Source: Volvox africanus
Lineage: Eukaryota > Chlorophyta > Chlorophyceae > Chlamydomonadales > Volvocaceae
Reading direction: 5' to 3'
NCBI GenBank assembly: GCA_030268105.1
Contig: BSDZ01000028.1
Location: 830,001-894,000, forward strand
DNA length: 64,000 nucleotides
This document shows positions 42,672 through 55,667 of the stretch, one piece after another. How positions within the stretch are numbered: position 1 is the stretch's first letter; each line of letters begins with the position of its first letter. A program made the position numbers and the translations under genes. The notes under the pieces are model-generated. The model had not been told where the DNA came from. It ran no database searches and worked only from the letters and a program-made list of their open reading frames with translations.

Positions 42672-45600
42672 CTATAGCGGCTCCTCTTGGAACAGGGGCG
42701 ATACAATCACCCGACACAACCGCGGGTGCACCTCCAGGTACAGCGGCGCGTCCGGGACCACCTCCCCGTCCAGCACCGTCCAGGTGGCAGAGTCGCGCTG
42801 TTGGAATAACATAGCGCGAGCCTGCCATGACGTACAGCAATGCAGGACGATAATGCACAGCATAGAACCATCATTGATAAATCAAGCGCATACGACGGCA
42901 ATAGGACATGTCATCTCTTGTCATGTACGACAATGTAAGATAAGAAAGCAAATAGTGAGAGGGTTTGGAAGGAGAATACCCTAAGGGTGGGGTGGGATGG
43001 GGAGAGGATGGAGAAAAACACTCACGCGGGACAACCCGGCAAGATGAGTCCGTGGTGGTGTCGTGTGTCTCAGGGTTTTTCCGCGCGCAAAGCAGAGTAG
43101 AATATATCAGATGGTGTTGATCTGAAATTGGCTTCAACCGGCGAATATGGTAAAGCTTGTAATGTAAAGAAGTTGGATAACACAAATAATTCTCAGTTAC
43201 GGCTAACCCAAAGATACAAGTTGAGTTAAGTACATCATAAGTACACAACAGAACGGCCCCTCACCTTGGTTACGTGCAGGACGTCCGGCGTTTTGGCGAA
43301 GCTTCCGTCCTCCACCCCCAACAGCACCTTCAGGCAGCGGACTCTAAGCCCGGCACCTGCGCGGCGGGTATGCGCCTCCAGCTGCCACACCTCCCAGGCG
43401 CCGTCACTCATCAGGCCGCCGGGGTTGGCCCGCGCGCCCAGAGCCAGATACTGCGAGAGCGGAAGGGGGGCAGACATCTTTCGTATGTCCACGGAAAATG
43501 TGTACAAAAAATGTACGAAACGAGTACGGAGATGTACGAACACGAGAAAGGACATACACATACACATACACAAACAAAGAAATGTAACTCAGAATATGAT
43601 GACACCGCGTGTAACAAGGGCTTCGGAATGCATGCATGTCCAATATCAGGGCGGAAACGGAAAGTGCGTTTCCGAGGTCGTTCGCCTTCAGCGCCGCTTT
43701 CGGGACTCACTGCCCTGTCGTTATCTCCCAACCCTCGCACCCCACCCCTATTCCCGTCGTACATCTGTCATAACTGTCCGCCTAGCCTCACGCAGCAAGG
43801 GCCCTAGACATGGGAAGATGTCTACCGGATAGACACACGGCCCATCTATCCCGTAGTTTTTTTACTGCCCGCCAGTGGACAGCCTAATAATCAGGATACC
43901 ACACATAGCCCACCTCTGTGTTGTAGGCGCCAAAGATGGCGAAGGAGTCCGGGAGCTGCTTCCAGCCCCCCGGCAGAGCGGAGGGGTCGTCCGGCAGGCG
44001 GTTGGGCAAACACGGGAGTTGTGAAAGAAGTGGCAGCGGCGGACCTGCGGAGCAGCGGGTGGGGAGAGAGATACAGGGGGAAAGAGATTGAGCACAACCG
44101 CCCCAACGACTAAATTAACCTACACGGTTTGTACGACACAAGACAAAATGTGTGTCTTCATTGTGTGCGGGAGGGGAGGGACTGAAGGCCGCTTGCGGTG
44201 TGGGAGGCTCGTATACAGGTTTTGTCATATTCGGTGTAAGAAGACAGAAGTGACCCGTGGGTCATAAGAACTGGAGTACGAACCGAAGCTCTCACGGCGT
44301 CAGAGAGAGACCCACCAGATGGGTATTGCGATACTGAGCTCCCCTCAATGCGGTCAAAGTCGTTGCGGTCGTTGGTAACTGCGATACGGATGGCCCCGGC
44401 CGCGGACCCTTCATGTCTTAGCAGCGGCTCCTGCACTCCCTCGCCGCCGCCGCCGCCACCACCGCCGCCGCAGCCGCCACCACCGCCGCCGCCGCCACCA
44501 CCGCCTCCGCCGCCACCACCGCGGCGCGCCTCCGCCGCCACTGACCCCACATTCAGCCGTCCGTCAATCGTCGCGCTGTACATCTCCACCGCCGCCACTG
44601 ACGGTGACAGAGCATCCTGCGACTCGCTTCCAACAACAGCTGCCGCCGCCGCCGCCGCCTCGGGAATGGCGGTAGCAGTAGCGGACGGAGCTGATGCTAC
44701 AGCCGACGGCGCATCAGGCGGCAAAACGAACACTCGGCAGCTGTAGCAGCGGCCTCTCAGGATCTCCCATAACCCCCCCACGTGGAACCTGAGCTCGCCC
44801 AACCACCTGGGAGGTCGGGGAATCAGATCCGGATTTCATTTCATTCTTTCCACTGTACGACAGGCAGTCGGTTTGCATCCGGTTGGTTATGGTTTCATCC
44901 CATGGAGAGCCAGTCTGGATGACTAATGTTATCTGGTCACGCTGTTACCTTTTGGGACGGTGAGTGAGGGCGTGAAACCGGCAACTGGAAAACCCTCATT
45001 GGGGTAGCGATGACAACTAACCTCCTAGGTCAACTGACCTCAGCTCAATTCAGTTCGGGGAATAGCGCAGCATACACACCCCGTCCCGTCTCATCCCCTT
45101 CTACCTACATCCCCAGCGGCCAACCCTAACAGCTAGCACCCCAACCCGTACCTCAGGTGATTCGTACCGATGTCCAGATTTGCCTGCATGAATAAAAACA
45201 AGTTATGTGTCGTACAGGATGTTCACAGGACGAATAACCCAATCCTCCTCCCGGATGATGCTGATGCCGACTCAGCCAGATAATTCGGTCAGGGGGTAAA
45301 GTTTGTACATGCCGTACAGTTTCCGTACGAGATTTTTCTTACAATTGCTTAGCTAGATATTGATCCCATTGGGCTTTAGTATCCTTTATCCGTTCTCTGT
45401 TACCCTTTACCCACCATTGCGCCGTACACGAAGGATAACAGGCAGTAGTGGCGGCTGTTGGGTGGCTGTAGCACTGTCGCGACATCAATGGGTGCGATCC
45501 GCCCTCGGCAAACCGCTACTGCGGCTGTAGTGACATCCCATAGGCCGCTGCTGGCGGCGACTCCGTTGCCGCTGCCACACGGTACGCCAATGAGGGGCGT

Positions 45601-46730
45601 ATCGCGAGCGGCGTTCCAGTCGGTGCGTTGAAAAAGGCCCTGGTGGGTAATCACCGGTACATCGAGCATCGAGCGTGCGGTAGTTACGCATAGCGACGAA
45701 CAAACCGAGTGGAGCAGGAACGGCTTCGCGACTTGCGGTGTTGACCCTGGTGGTGGTGGTTATCCCAAACCACCTCCCTACAACGCACCTGCAGCCCCTC
45801 ATGCAAGGTGCCGTCTCCGCCCACAAACATGATCAGGTCCACGTCATCCGCCGCTCCGGCCACTTCTGCTGCCCCCGCAACCCCACCGCCTTCCATCCCG
45901 CCGTTGCACCTCCGAACCGACTGTGACGATGAAGAAGAAGAAGACGAAGATGATGATGATGGCCCCGGACTCAGGGCCAATTCCCGTACTAACAGGGTCG
46001 CATGTCCCGGCGCCTTCGTCAAGTGCTCCGAAACCCGCAAACCTGCCACATCCCGCAGCAGCGGCAGCAGCTGGTTTCGGAACACCCTAACTGCAACCCC
46101 CTTTCCGGCCTTGGGGTTTATGATTGCAGCCACGTGGGGTGGTTTGTCCCGTCCCCACCAACTGGCTGTACGGCGAATCTGAGTGACCAGCTTTGCAGCA
46201 GCTTCCGGATCGTTGACCTCAAAACTGCATAAAATGCAACATATTAAAACTTCGGAATCAATGCGACTTTTCTCAACCCAGAGCTCCGACAAATATCCCG
46301 TTAATTAATAGGTTAATGATTAACAAAAGGGACGAGATTAAAAAAAAAGGCCACAAAGAAGAGTGTGCATATAGAGAACCAAAATATCGTTTTTTATCCT
46401 TTGTACGGCAAGTCGTTGGAACCAACTGGACTTTCATGCCTCAAGCCCTCAACCAAGTCAACCCGGTCAGGCCAAAGGCAAGAACTAGCCTTATCAAAGA
46501 TGGATAGGTAGATAGATAGGTAGATAGATAGATGTATATGGCAAAGTGGAATGTAAGAAATGAGCAACGCCGCAGCCGGAGACAACGAGGCCTCACCACG
46601 GTGTGTGCAGTGCCCGATAGAGGCGCTTGGTGACGTGGCCCGTACGGGTCGTATACTCGGAAGCGTACCAAACCGTGAAGACACGAGGGGACTCCAAACG
46701 GGCACCTAGCAGCTGACCCCCAGAGATCGC
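42672..46730 (-). CDS. SPHK: Sphingosine kinase (5' end unresolved)
   Basis: Modelled exons in transcript order: 46730-46597, 46224-45789, 45639-45415, 45183-45152, 44806-44316, 44044-43914, 43450-43265, 42797-42672 (stop); 586 codons, phases consistent. The DAGKc fold is clear: PPHVAAIINPKAGKG (nucleotide loop), PGHATLLVRELAL, catalytic FVGGDGTLHEGLQ, and GVPCGSGNGVAASSGLWD. Sphingosine-kinase hallmarks follow: PIDVATV, SFVYGAM, NLDIGTNHLRWLGELRF, GGLWEIL, and C-terminal VLDGEVVPDAPLYLEVHP. It phosphorylates sphingosine and plant long-chain bases with ATP. Insertions include a polySer run (45921-45956) and a polyGly run (44441-44523). At least one more upstream exon must exist. A candidate at about 47009-46906 encodes VPAVPLAGSPAGFSVLYAI and could end at a GTATGT donor, but I could not close the phase to an initiator. 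Confidence 0.9.
44441..44523 (-). repeat. GCC/GCG repeat encoding polyglycine
   Basis: CCGCCG/CCACCG triplets on the plus strand encode about 27 Gly with one Cys in the sphingosine kinase insertion between the two halves of its C-terminal domain. Confidence 0.8.
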
Positions 46731-47009
46731 CTGCATGTGTTAATTATTCGGCGTACGACAGATGTTGCTATATATGTTCCGTGTTCACGGCAACCTCACA
46801 AAATGATTGGGTGCCGGGCGGGCATGTGTATGTGCGTGTATGCGTGTGTTTGTCTTTTGCAAGGTGGCACCAGCAGTAGAGATGGTTTTTACAGCGCCAA
46901 CATACTTGCAATAGGAATTGGGATTTTGGCAACCTGGTGTCGTACCTGATGGCGTACAGGACGGAGAAGCCAGCTGGTGAGCCAGCCAAAGGGACCGCGG
47001 GGACGCACC

Positions 47010-48870
47010 TGTCGCAATGTTGGGAGGGCAGGACCTGGTTAGGGAAATTATACGGACACATAAATATAAGAGATATGAGATCTGTCTGACCCTCAGCAAC
47101 CGCAAACGCTTGATTCCTCCCAGGCATATGCGTGCGGCGCATGGGGCTTATGGGGGTTATGGGGCTTATGGGGGTTATGGGGCTTGTCACTCCTTATAAA
47201 AATAAAAAGGAACCATATGCAGCCGGAAAGTAGTAAAACAGTAACAGTAAAACTGGACGGGCGGAGTTGGATGCCGGTTCAATTTGCGAGCAGCTGTCCA
47301 AACTCCAAACACTGAAACTATTGCCGTACCTCACATGATCAAAGATCTTAATGACATGACCTTCAGACACAGGTCCAAACTTACAGGATGTGGTGTGAAG
47401 GAGAATGCACCATCGCTGGTCAACAAAACCGTTCCCCGCGACGCACCGCAACGGACGGCAATTGAGACCTTTGAAGTACCCAGACCTTCCTCCAGATCAT
47501 GTTGCAAAGGATCCATATTGAGATTGATATCAAGGATCCTTGCACGTTACACTTTCTGTTTCAGCATGCCTATGCCATAATCTACTGGCTCGGAGCTTAA
47601 ATAGAACAGTGCTTTGGATGATTGAGCTACCGCAATCTTTGCAAAATATAGAAATTTTAAATCTGTGACTCAGATGTATCGGAAAATGATATAGAGTTAT
47701 TTCAAATCGTGATTGGTTACTGGTATCTCCGGGCGTACGACCACGGAATTGGCCGACGAGGTTCCGCACCGGGCAGGGTCCCGGCTCAGGCGCTGACTTT
47801 ACTGCTTGTGGAAAAATCCAAACGAAGTAGCGAATCTCGAACGCGCACGAAATTACAAATTCATAACACTACACCACATTACGTTGGAGTTACGCTGGCA
47901 GGCTTCAGCAGCGTCCCGAAGTACTCCCCTGGCGTCCCCGTCGGGACCGGGAAGGGAGTCCTGGCGTCAGCCCTCCTATCTTTTCACGGGTCATCAGCTC
48001 CTGGCCCTGTTATGGGTCTTGCCGCCAATGTGCCACCCCTCGTAAGTCTCATATGTCTCAAGCTTGGGGATGCTTGCGGATGCTGGCATTACACCAAAAT
48101 CCTTCGTATGTATGGTGCGGGTCTCACCTGTGACGTGTTTTGAATGGGGCTAGAGTTGTACTCTGTCACGGGCTGTCAACATCTACCGTGCTCATACCCG
48201 CTTCCCAACAAATACCAGTATGCTGCGAGCTGCTGCGGGGACATCGGCTGGCAACAGCGGTTGCCGGATTCCGCAGATCCTTTCTGGACCCTTCAAGACT
48301 GTTCCAGGCAATATTCAGTTGTCGTTTTGATTTGATGTTGTTTTTCCATTACTTATGAGGGCGTGTGTTTATCACACAATACACACGCACGCCCTCCGTT
48401 TCCCGGTGCGTCATGCCACTCCCCTTTCGGTTCCGAACTCCCAACTCCCAACTCGTTAGATGGCTCCTAAACTCCAGCCAGATATCGGCAAACGCATATT
48501 TACAAAAGTGGTCGATTTCGGATACTAAATTTCTGTTTCGGAACTTTGGTACGGCCCGCGCTATCCAAAGCATTTGCCGATGCCTCCCGCCAGCACTGTT
48601 TTGCTTTGCCTGGCACCCAGGGCGTCAGCCATGTCACAACATACCGCAGTTCATGTTGTGCTCATGACGCAGGCGCTTCGGGGCCGGACGTCATTAGCAA
48701 CCGTTGGTTATAACTACTCGGAACTGAATTTCGTTAGCTTGCCCTTAAACATTCACATACACACACACACACTTCCTCAGACATATCAATACACCATTGC
48801 GTCGCGGAAATGAATCATTGCGTTGCGTTGCGCTTGTTAAGGGCTGCACGCCCCGATTGATGACACGCTT
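47010..48870. other. Upstream region of sphingosine kinase and 3' flank of the RAP gene
   Basis: The missing first exon(s) of the kinase probably lie in the left part. A minus-strand TGTAA at 48500-48504 is a fitting poly(A) signal for the RAP gene, about 370 nt past its stop. A short tandem GGGGGTTATGGGGCTTAT repeat occupies 47150-47186. Nothing else supportable. Confidence 0.4.
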
Positions 48871-51800
48871 TTACTCTCCACCCCCTTCTCCCTGCCCTCC
48901 CTTTGCGACCTGCCACAACGCCCGCCCTAAGGTCGCCTCCATCGCCCGCAGCTGCTGCTCCGTCGACCGCAGCCCCTGCCACGTCCTCTCCCTCACAACC
49001 ACCACGTGCCAACCGAGCCCCGTCAGGAGCCGCCGCCGCAAAGCAGCTGACCCGGACATCAGCCAACGGGAGTTCCGAATAACGCCGCCGCCGCCGAGGC
49101 CGGTAGCGGCAGCGGCGGTACCTGCCCCCGGCGGCGGCAGTGCGCATAGCTCCAATGCGATACGGACCTTCCGGTGCTCCCGTACAGTTGTCAATGTGGC
49201 TGCTTCCGTACAACCTCCGCTACCGCCGCTGGACCCCTCGTGCTTCCCAACGGAGTTGTCAAGAGCACTCAAGCTTGCCGTTTCAGCCTCAGATGCGGTT
49301 TCAGTTGTTGATACCGGAAATGGTGTCAAGATCCGCATGGGGCCTTGCTCACCCGGCCGCATCCCCAACCCTATCTCCAGCTCAACCTCCACGCCGACGT
49401 CGACGATGAACGCGCCCTCGCACAGCAATGACCCTTGGGTCACTGTGGCGCCGCGCAGTAGCGGAGCCGCTGCCACCACCTTTACCTCTGCCACCGCAGC
49501 GACTGCATTGCTGCAGGCAATGAGGCTCCCGAGCCATGTCCGCCCGGATTTCACCAACGCGGTGGCATCTGCCGCCACAGCCCCATCTAGTACCTGCCGT
49601 ACGACGTTGGCCACCTGCGTCGCCCATGGGCCCAACGCGGCCTGACGGAGGCGATGATGCGTTACGAGGGCGCGCCGAGTGGCGGCGGCAGGAAGTCGCT
49701 GCAGCGCGGCGTGAAGCGGCGCCGCCAAGATCAGCCATTCAGGAGGAACTCTCAAAACGGCTCCGCCGCAACCATTCCCGCCGTTAACACCATCACTGTC
49801 ATTACCGCCGCTGGCACCGCCGCGATCCTCAGATGCCGCTGTACCGCCGGCATCGCCCACCCGTGCCTTCTCCTTCTCCTCCTTCTCCTCCTTCTTCGGC
49901 AAACCCTGCGGCTGCTGCTGGCCTCCTCCTCGCCAGGCCAGTACGGAACAGGCCATCAGCAGCTGAAAGTGATGGTGGTCTGAAACCGGCCAGGCCCTCC
50001 AATCCGTCGCACCTAGCGCACGCAGGTACCCAGACAGCGCCTCCGCCAGCTGTCTGTGCTGCCGCCGCCGCCGCCACATCAAATCGCTGCCACGCGGCCC
50101 AATGGGCATCCCTGACGCCGTCGCCGTCGCCGTCGCCTTGTGCTCATCTTCCCACTCAATTTCGACATCGACGCCATCATCAGCACCGCCATCTTTGTCA
50201 GCGTTAAAATCAGCCCCAGCGGCGCGGCTGATACTTCCGCCGCCGCCGCCGTTGACATCACTAGTACGTCCCGCCAGACCCCCCGTCAGTACCAGCAGAG
50301 ACCAGCAAAGTGCCGCCCGCTGAGTCAGCCCCATTTTCTTCCATTCCGTCCCGCGAGCGCTGTGAAGCGCGGGCAGCAGGCCCCGCGGCCGGCATTGAAG
50401 ATGACCGTATGCCGCCGCGACGAGGGCCAGCGGGCCCGCCGGAAGCCCCGGCGCCTCCATCGCAACGGCGCGGAGGAGGGGATTGTTACGGTACGACAGG
50501 CGCGCACAAGAATGTACGACGCTTGCACGTTGCCAGCAGGTGGCGTCAGACCCAAGGGCCAGAATGCGCTCAGCCTGCAGATCATCCGCGGCGGCAACGA
50601 GGAGCTTTTCGGGAGCCGCGACCCAAACCTAAGAAACAAGAGACATCACGATGAAGACATACACATACATAGACACAAACACAGATACGTGCCACTCCAT
50701 TTCTCCCCCTCTTTCCCTCTCTCCCTCCCCCCTCTCTCTCCCTCTCCCTCCCCCCTCCCTCTCCCTCTCCCTCTCCCTCTCCCTCTCCCTCTCCCTCTCC
50801 CTCTCCCTCTCCCTCTCCCTCTCCCTCTCCCTCTCCCTCTCCCTCTCCCTCTCCCTCTCCCTCTCCCTCTCCCTCTCCCTCTCCCTCTCCCTCTCCCTCT
50901 CCCTCTCCCTCTCCCTCTCCCTCTCCCTCTCCCTCTCCCTCTCCCTCTCCCTCTCCCTCTCCCTCTCCCTCTCCCTCTCCCTCTCCCTCTCCCTCTCCCT
51001 CTCCCTCTCCCTCTCCCTCTCCCTCTCCCTCCCCCCTCTCTCTCCCTCTCCCTCCCCCCTCTCCCTCCCTCTCTCCCTCTCCCTCCCTCCCTCTCTCTCC
51101 CCGTATGTAGCGCTTACGAGATCGCATTTTGATATTTGGTTCCTGTGAAGTGAAGGAGAGGTCACTCACCGCCCTCCGCATCAGGATGGCCTCGTAGTGG
51201 CCCACTGCAGCATACGCCGCGGACAGACGCACCACCTCCCCGGCGGACATCCCCTCCAGCCTCGCGAACCCGGGCAGGGTGCACATGACGGCGGCGGCGT
51301 GGAAGAGAGGCAGATAATAGAAACGTAGCGCCACCGCGAAGCTGTGCAGTACGACCACGATCTGAATGGGGGGACAGCGCAGAGGCGGGAAGGGGGATCG
51401 AGAAAAGCGGTTGTCAGTTAGTGCATGAAACGGGTTGAGTTGGAAAGCTGAATGAAACGTGCCGAAAACACGGTGATGGAAGACTTGAGCTTCTGGCACG
51501 CCGTACAAAACTTAACAGGTACGTATCGGTATCGTACAATCGTACCTGTTCTGCTTTCATGTTGATCATCTGGTTGCGGCACGCAGCGGCGAGGGCCGTC
51601 AGCCAGGTAACATCCTGAATCTGCATTTGTAATAGTACGGAAAATAAGGCCATTGCGGAAAATGAAAAGAAAGAAGGCTTTTAACTGCCTGCTTTCCATG
51701 TCACCGAAAACGCACTTCACAATTGACGTTTTAACAGCTTACGTTTGCTCTGAGCTAAACGTAAACAATCAACCACCTAACCACCCAACTACCTGCCTAC

Positions 51801-54800
51801 CTACCTGCAGTACAGCCAAAGAGGCCACCATGACCGCCAGAGGCTGCGGCCGGACCGCAGCAATGCGCGCCAATGTGCAGCGCCTTAGCGCCGACAGCAT
51901 GTCCCGATCCGCTCCGAAACCCGCCTCTGCAGCCACCGCGAACGCCTCCGCCAGCTGGCCGGGGTCCAATTGGTCCAGCTGCGGTTGGTGGAGTGCGGTT
52001 GGTGTACGGAAGGTTGCCGTTCTTAAAGGTTTGCAAGACATATGACAGTAATAATATGAGATATCGCAGCTCAAATATGCGGAAAAAAGAAAAAATATAA
52101 AGTGAACATATAATAATAACTAAAAATGGAAATCACGATGTCGAAATTTTGCGGGGACATTATCGGAGTTAGCTCTTTCTTGTACCGAAGGGGGGAGCGC
52201 CAAACCACTGAAACCCGGAAAGGGAGGTTTCGGAGCCATCCAAAATCCAGGGCAAGGAAAGCCATTTGGAACTAATTCGTACTCATCCCTCATCGGCACA
52301 CCTGTGATGCCGCCCTCTCCAGCAGCTGCAACTCCACCAATGGTTGCGGAGTGTACGACACCTTCGTGGCGAGTGGCCGCAATATCGGTGGCGTCGCCGC
52401 CTCACTTGCAATTCCCTCCGTCGGGCTGTAAATCGCGGCGGCAACTTTCAGGGCCCATAGGGCCCACAACGCTTCACGACAGTCCATCAAATAGATCCAG
52501 CCTGGGTCCACACGAATAGCCTCGGCCGCTTCAGTGAATAGCGCTGCACCCGCGGCGGAGACTTCTGCCGCCGCTGCCACTGCCGCTGCGGCAGCGGGAG
52601 TGGGGGCGGCGAAGCCGTGGCCGTCTCTAGCTGCGGGTCCACTGGCGGCATCACGGGACGATATTCGTTCCAGGATGGCGTAAGCCCACAGCGCCGCCGC
52701 CAGCCAAGTGCCCTTCCATTTGGCCCTCGGCGTGATGCTGCCGGACCGTAACGCTGCCGCCAGCCAGCGGCAAATTGCCGCCGTCAGGCGGCTATCAGGA
52801 AACCGTAGCCGCGCCAGCGCCGTCAGCATTATACAAGCTGTACGGAACGTCAGCGGTGCCGCAGGCGACGACGGCGTTGCCGCCGCTGCCGCTGCCGTTG
52901 CCGCTCCCAGGTTACTGTGCACACGTCGCGGCCGCGGCGTCTTCATTTTATCCGCCGCCACTGACGTCAGCATACGCAGGAAGGGTTCATACCGATGCCC
53001 CGCCGCCGCGTATGCTGCCGCGATGTACGACAGCTGCTGCACCCCCAGCGGACGCAGTAGCAGGTCAGCGTGCGCGCTTGCCGTCACCGCCGCGTCTTGG
53101 TACTTGGTATAGTGGTAGCGCACATAGGGGCTTAGAAGAGCGGGACCGTCCTCCCGACTGCTTGGAAGGTATCGTACAAGCTTGGCAAAGAGATCTCGCG
53201 CCGTCGACACTTCTGGTGAAACCGCCGCCGCCCGGTCCGCCGTCACTAATGCCGACGGAAGCGTCGCCGCTGGTAGCTGGTCCCGGCGGCCACCTCCCGA
53301 CACTTCGACTGACGGCAGCGGAGCCGCCGCCGTGTTAGCTTCCTGTGCCACAGCTGGCGGCACGCGACTGCCGTTGTTACTTCTATTCTCGTCATCAACT
53401 CCAAATATCGGTGCTAATGCTGAAGGCGTTGAGCTGGCAGCAGCGACCGCCATGGCCGCCGCCGTCGCCATAGGCGCCGTCGACTGCTCCTTTCGTACAT
53501 CTTTAAATGGACTGGCTGTTGCTGCGCCACGTGGATTCTCAGGAGATGTACGACGGTCCGAGTTCTGATCCCCTGTTTTTACCGCCGTCGCAACAGACGG
53601 CGTGGCGGCAAGTAGCGGAAGAGGAACGGCCGCTGGGGGCGGATCCCGGCGCCCTCCCTGGGGTGAAGCCACGATGCCGCGGGGACCGCGATCTCGTACG
53701 TCAATGCGCGCCCCAACGTTTGCCGCAGACTGCCGGGCTGATGCTATCGCGACCTTCTTCGCCGCCGCCACCGCCGCCTCCATCAGGGAGATCCTTCCCT
53801 GGAGCGTCAACGGCAAAAGCCCCGCTGGCACACGCGCGACCTGCGGCGGCGGTACTGCTTCTCCTTCTGGCGTCTCTGAATTACATCCTGCGGTACCGGT
53901 CGCTGCATTTGGCACATCGGGTGGCGGCGGCGGTCTAATTCCCGGGACAAGAACCTGTACGGCAGGCCGAGCAGATTTTGGAGGTGACGTCTGCGAAGGC
54001 AGGTCTGCGGAGGTAGCAGTGGCAGTAGCAGCGGCCAGTCCCGGGCGGAGTGAGGTAGCTGTCGCCGGTGGTGGCGTTGCTGGTACCGTCATTGTCGTCA
54101 TGGCTGCTGCTTCCGGTGTCGTTGCACGTGCTGCCGCCGCCGTTGCTGTAGCAGTAGCTGGACCTCGAGCTGCAGCTGGAGCTCTTCCGTGGGGTCCTTC
54201 CCGGGGGCCGAGAAACTGATTCCATTGCCACAGCACGGCTGCGCGCCGCCCAGCTAGAATGCTGTCTGCTGCCGTTGCAGTCGATGCCGGTAGGGCTGCC
54301 ACCGTCGCCATCGCCGTCGCCGTCGCCCTTGGGGCTACAGCCGTGTTCTGGCCGATATTGTCAGTTGTGCTCCTGCCAGAAGTTCTGCTGCTACTGCCAG
54401 TCCTGCTACTGCCGCCGGGAGGGGATCCACTCGGGGCCACGCTATCACCACTTGCCAAAGAGGTGCCGGCAGTAGCGGCAGTAGCAGCAGTAGCGGCTGC
54501 AGTGCCGGTTGCCAGCAACTGCAACTCTGGCTTGGTCAGCTCCGCTGCCGTTTCCGCCGCTGCTTCAAGCCGATCCTCCGGCACCTGCGCCGACGGCGTA
54601 GATGCAATGCTGCTACTGCTGCTTGTGCCGGTGCTACTGCCGTCACCGGACGGCGGCACATTCTGTGAGGTATTTTCTATGCGACAAACCGCCTCCTGCA
54701 GCACCAGAAGCTGCTTCTCCCGCCCTGACAATACATTTTCCCCCCTGACGGAGAACTCCGCCGCGCCATTTTGATTTAGGTCAGTGACCTGCAGGACGGT

Positions 54801-55457
54801 CTGGAGCGGAGCGGCTATCGGATCTTCCGAAGCGCGGCTTGTTTGCGCAGGCTCCGGTTTCGGAGCACCCTTGGCCGGGGGAATACCTTTGTTGGAACCA
54901 AGGGAAGGAGAGTTGCGTGCAGCCAGGTTTAGGACTTCGGATCCAAATGCGGCTGCGGCTGTCGCATCTGTTGCGGTATTGGCTACTGAGCTGTTGGAGT
55001 GTTTGGTTGCATCCTCAGTCATACCTCCAAGATGTGCACCTTGAACTGTTTGACTGCGCTGCGATTTCCGGTTCTCATCGCGCTTTGAAGCACCAGCAGC
55101 TTCCCCGGACCGGGTTGCTCGCGAGACGTGACCGGCACGGCTAGGCTTTGATGATTTTCGTCGCGATCCTCCAGGAATCTGAGAGTAAGGCGGTGCTTTG
55201 ACCTCATACGGCACTGCGTCATGCTGAAGGAATTCCAGAAGTTCCCGGACATCGCCACCTGCGGAGGTTGATTCTGTTGGCGTCGCAGTGACTGTTACCG
55301 ATGTGGGCAAACTACAAGCTGTAATTAATAGTGATAGTTCCTGACTATATAGGCAGCGGCGAAGCAAACGTAGACGGTATCCTGCAACTGGGAGAGGATT
55401 CACGGAGTCGCGACGGAAAGTTCTCTTGGCGTGTTGAATGCTAATAGATCCTGACAT
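48871..55457 (-). CDS. RAP-domain, OPR-like organelle protein (1782 residues)
   Basis: Five exons in transcript order: 55457-52302, 51978-51805, 51614-51546, 51361-51170, 50628-48871; no frame break. The start [18 protein letters not shown] is basic and targeting-like. Residues 60-720 are low complexity (Ala/Thr/Pro/Ser). From about 740 a helical-repeat region begins ([64 protein letters not shown]) and continues through the small exons ([38 protein letters not shown]). The C-terminus is a RAP-like domain: [50 protein letters not shown]. Algal proteins with helical OPR repeats and a C-terminal RAP domain bind plastid or mitochondrial RNAs to aid stability, splicing or translation. The repeats here are too degenerate to call OPR with certainty. 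Intron 4 contains the hexamer satellite. It starts 210 bp from the divergent proteasome gene. Confidence 0.82.
50697..51105. repeat. CCCTCT hexamer satellite inside intron 4 of the RAP gene
   Basis: About 400 bp pyrimidine-rich tract. Roughly 50750-51030 is an almost perfect (CCCTCT)n array of more than 40 copies, with CTCTCCCTCC variants at both ends. Its pure hexamer period makes long Leu-Pro and Glu-Gly ORFs on the two strands, which are not genes. On the RAP transcript it reads as a purine (GGGAGA) tract. Confidence 0.95.
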
Positions 55458-55667
55458 TGCTAAAAAGCGCGACTGGAAATCCGACAGGACTGGTTAGTCA
55501 TTAGGTTATGCTGCATTGGTCGGTTTGGGTTAGTTGTGGCAAGACTACTACTTTGTACCGTTTGCTGTGCTTACAATACCATCATAACGCTTCGCACAAT
55601 AGTTGCATTTTTAAACTAAAATTACTTTTCTATTACGGTTCAATCTTTTCTTAAGTCACGAAGAGAA
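55458..55667. promoter_or_regulatory. Shared bidirectional promoter region
   Basis: 210 bp separates the start codons of the RAP-domain gene (-) and the proteasome beta-1 gene (+). Both 5' UTRs and core promoters must fit here or overlap. The right half is A/T-rich. I cannot identify a specific TATA box or factor site. Confidence 0.55.

Noticed and set aside
46906..47009. Firm assignment of a further 5' exon of sphingosine kinase
   Set aside because: The peptide is plausible, but the natural AG|GT donor gives the wrong phase and no initiator exon could be joined, so it is mentioned only as a candidate.
50750..51030. CRISPR or satellite array with spacers
   Set aside because: Uniform hexamers without unique spacers in a eukaryotic intron; an ordinary microsatellite.
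50140..51508. Very long Leu-Pro (+) and Glu-Gly or Arg-Glu (-) open frames
   Set aside because: They come entirely from the CCCTCT hexamer array, whose 6-bp period has no stops; splice-site and phase evidence places the array in intron 4 of the RAP gene.
53182..54774. Long plus-strand Ala/Val/Pro ORFs
   Set aside because: They are antisense shadows of the GC-rich low-complexity first exon of the minus-strand RAP gene, which has homology and an initiator.
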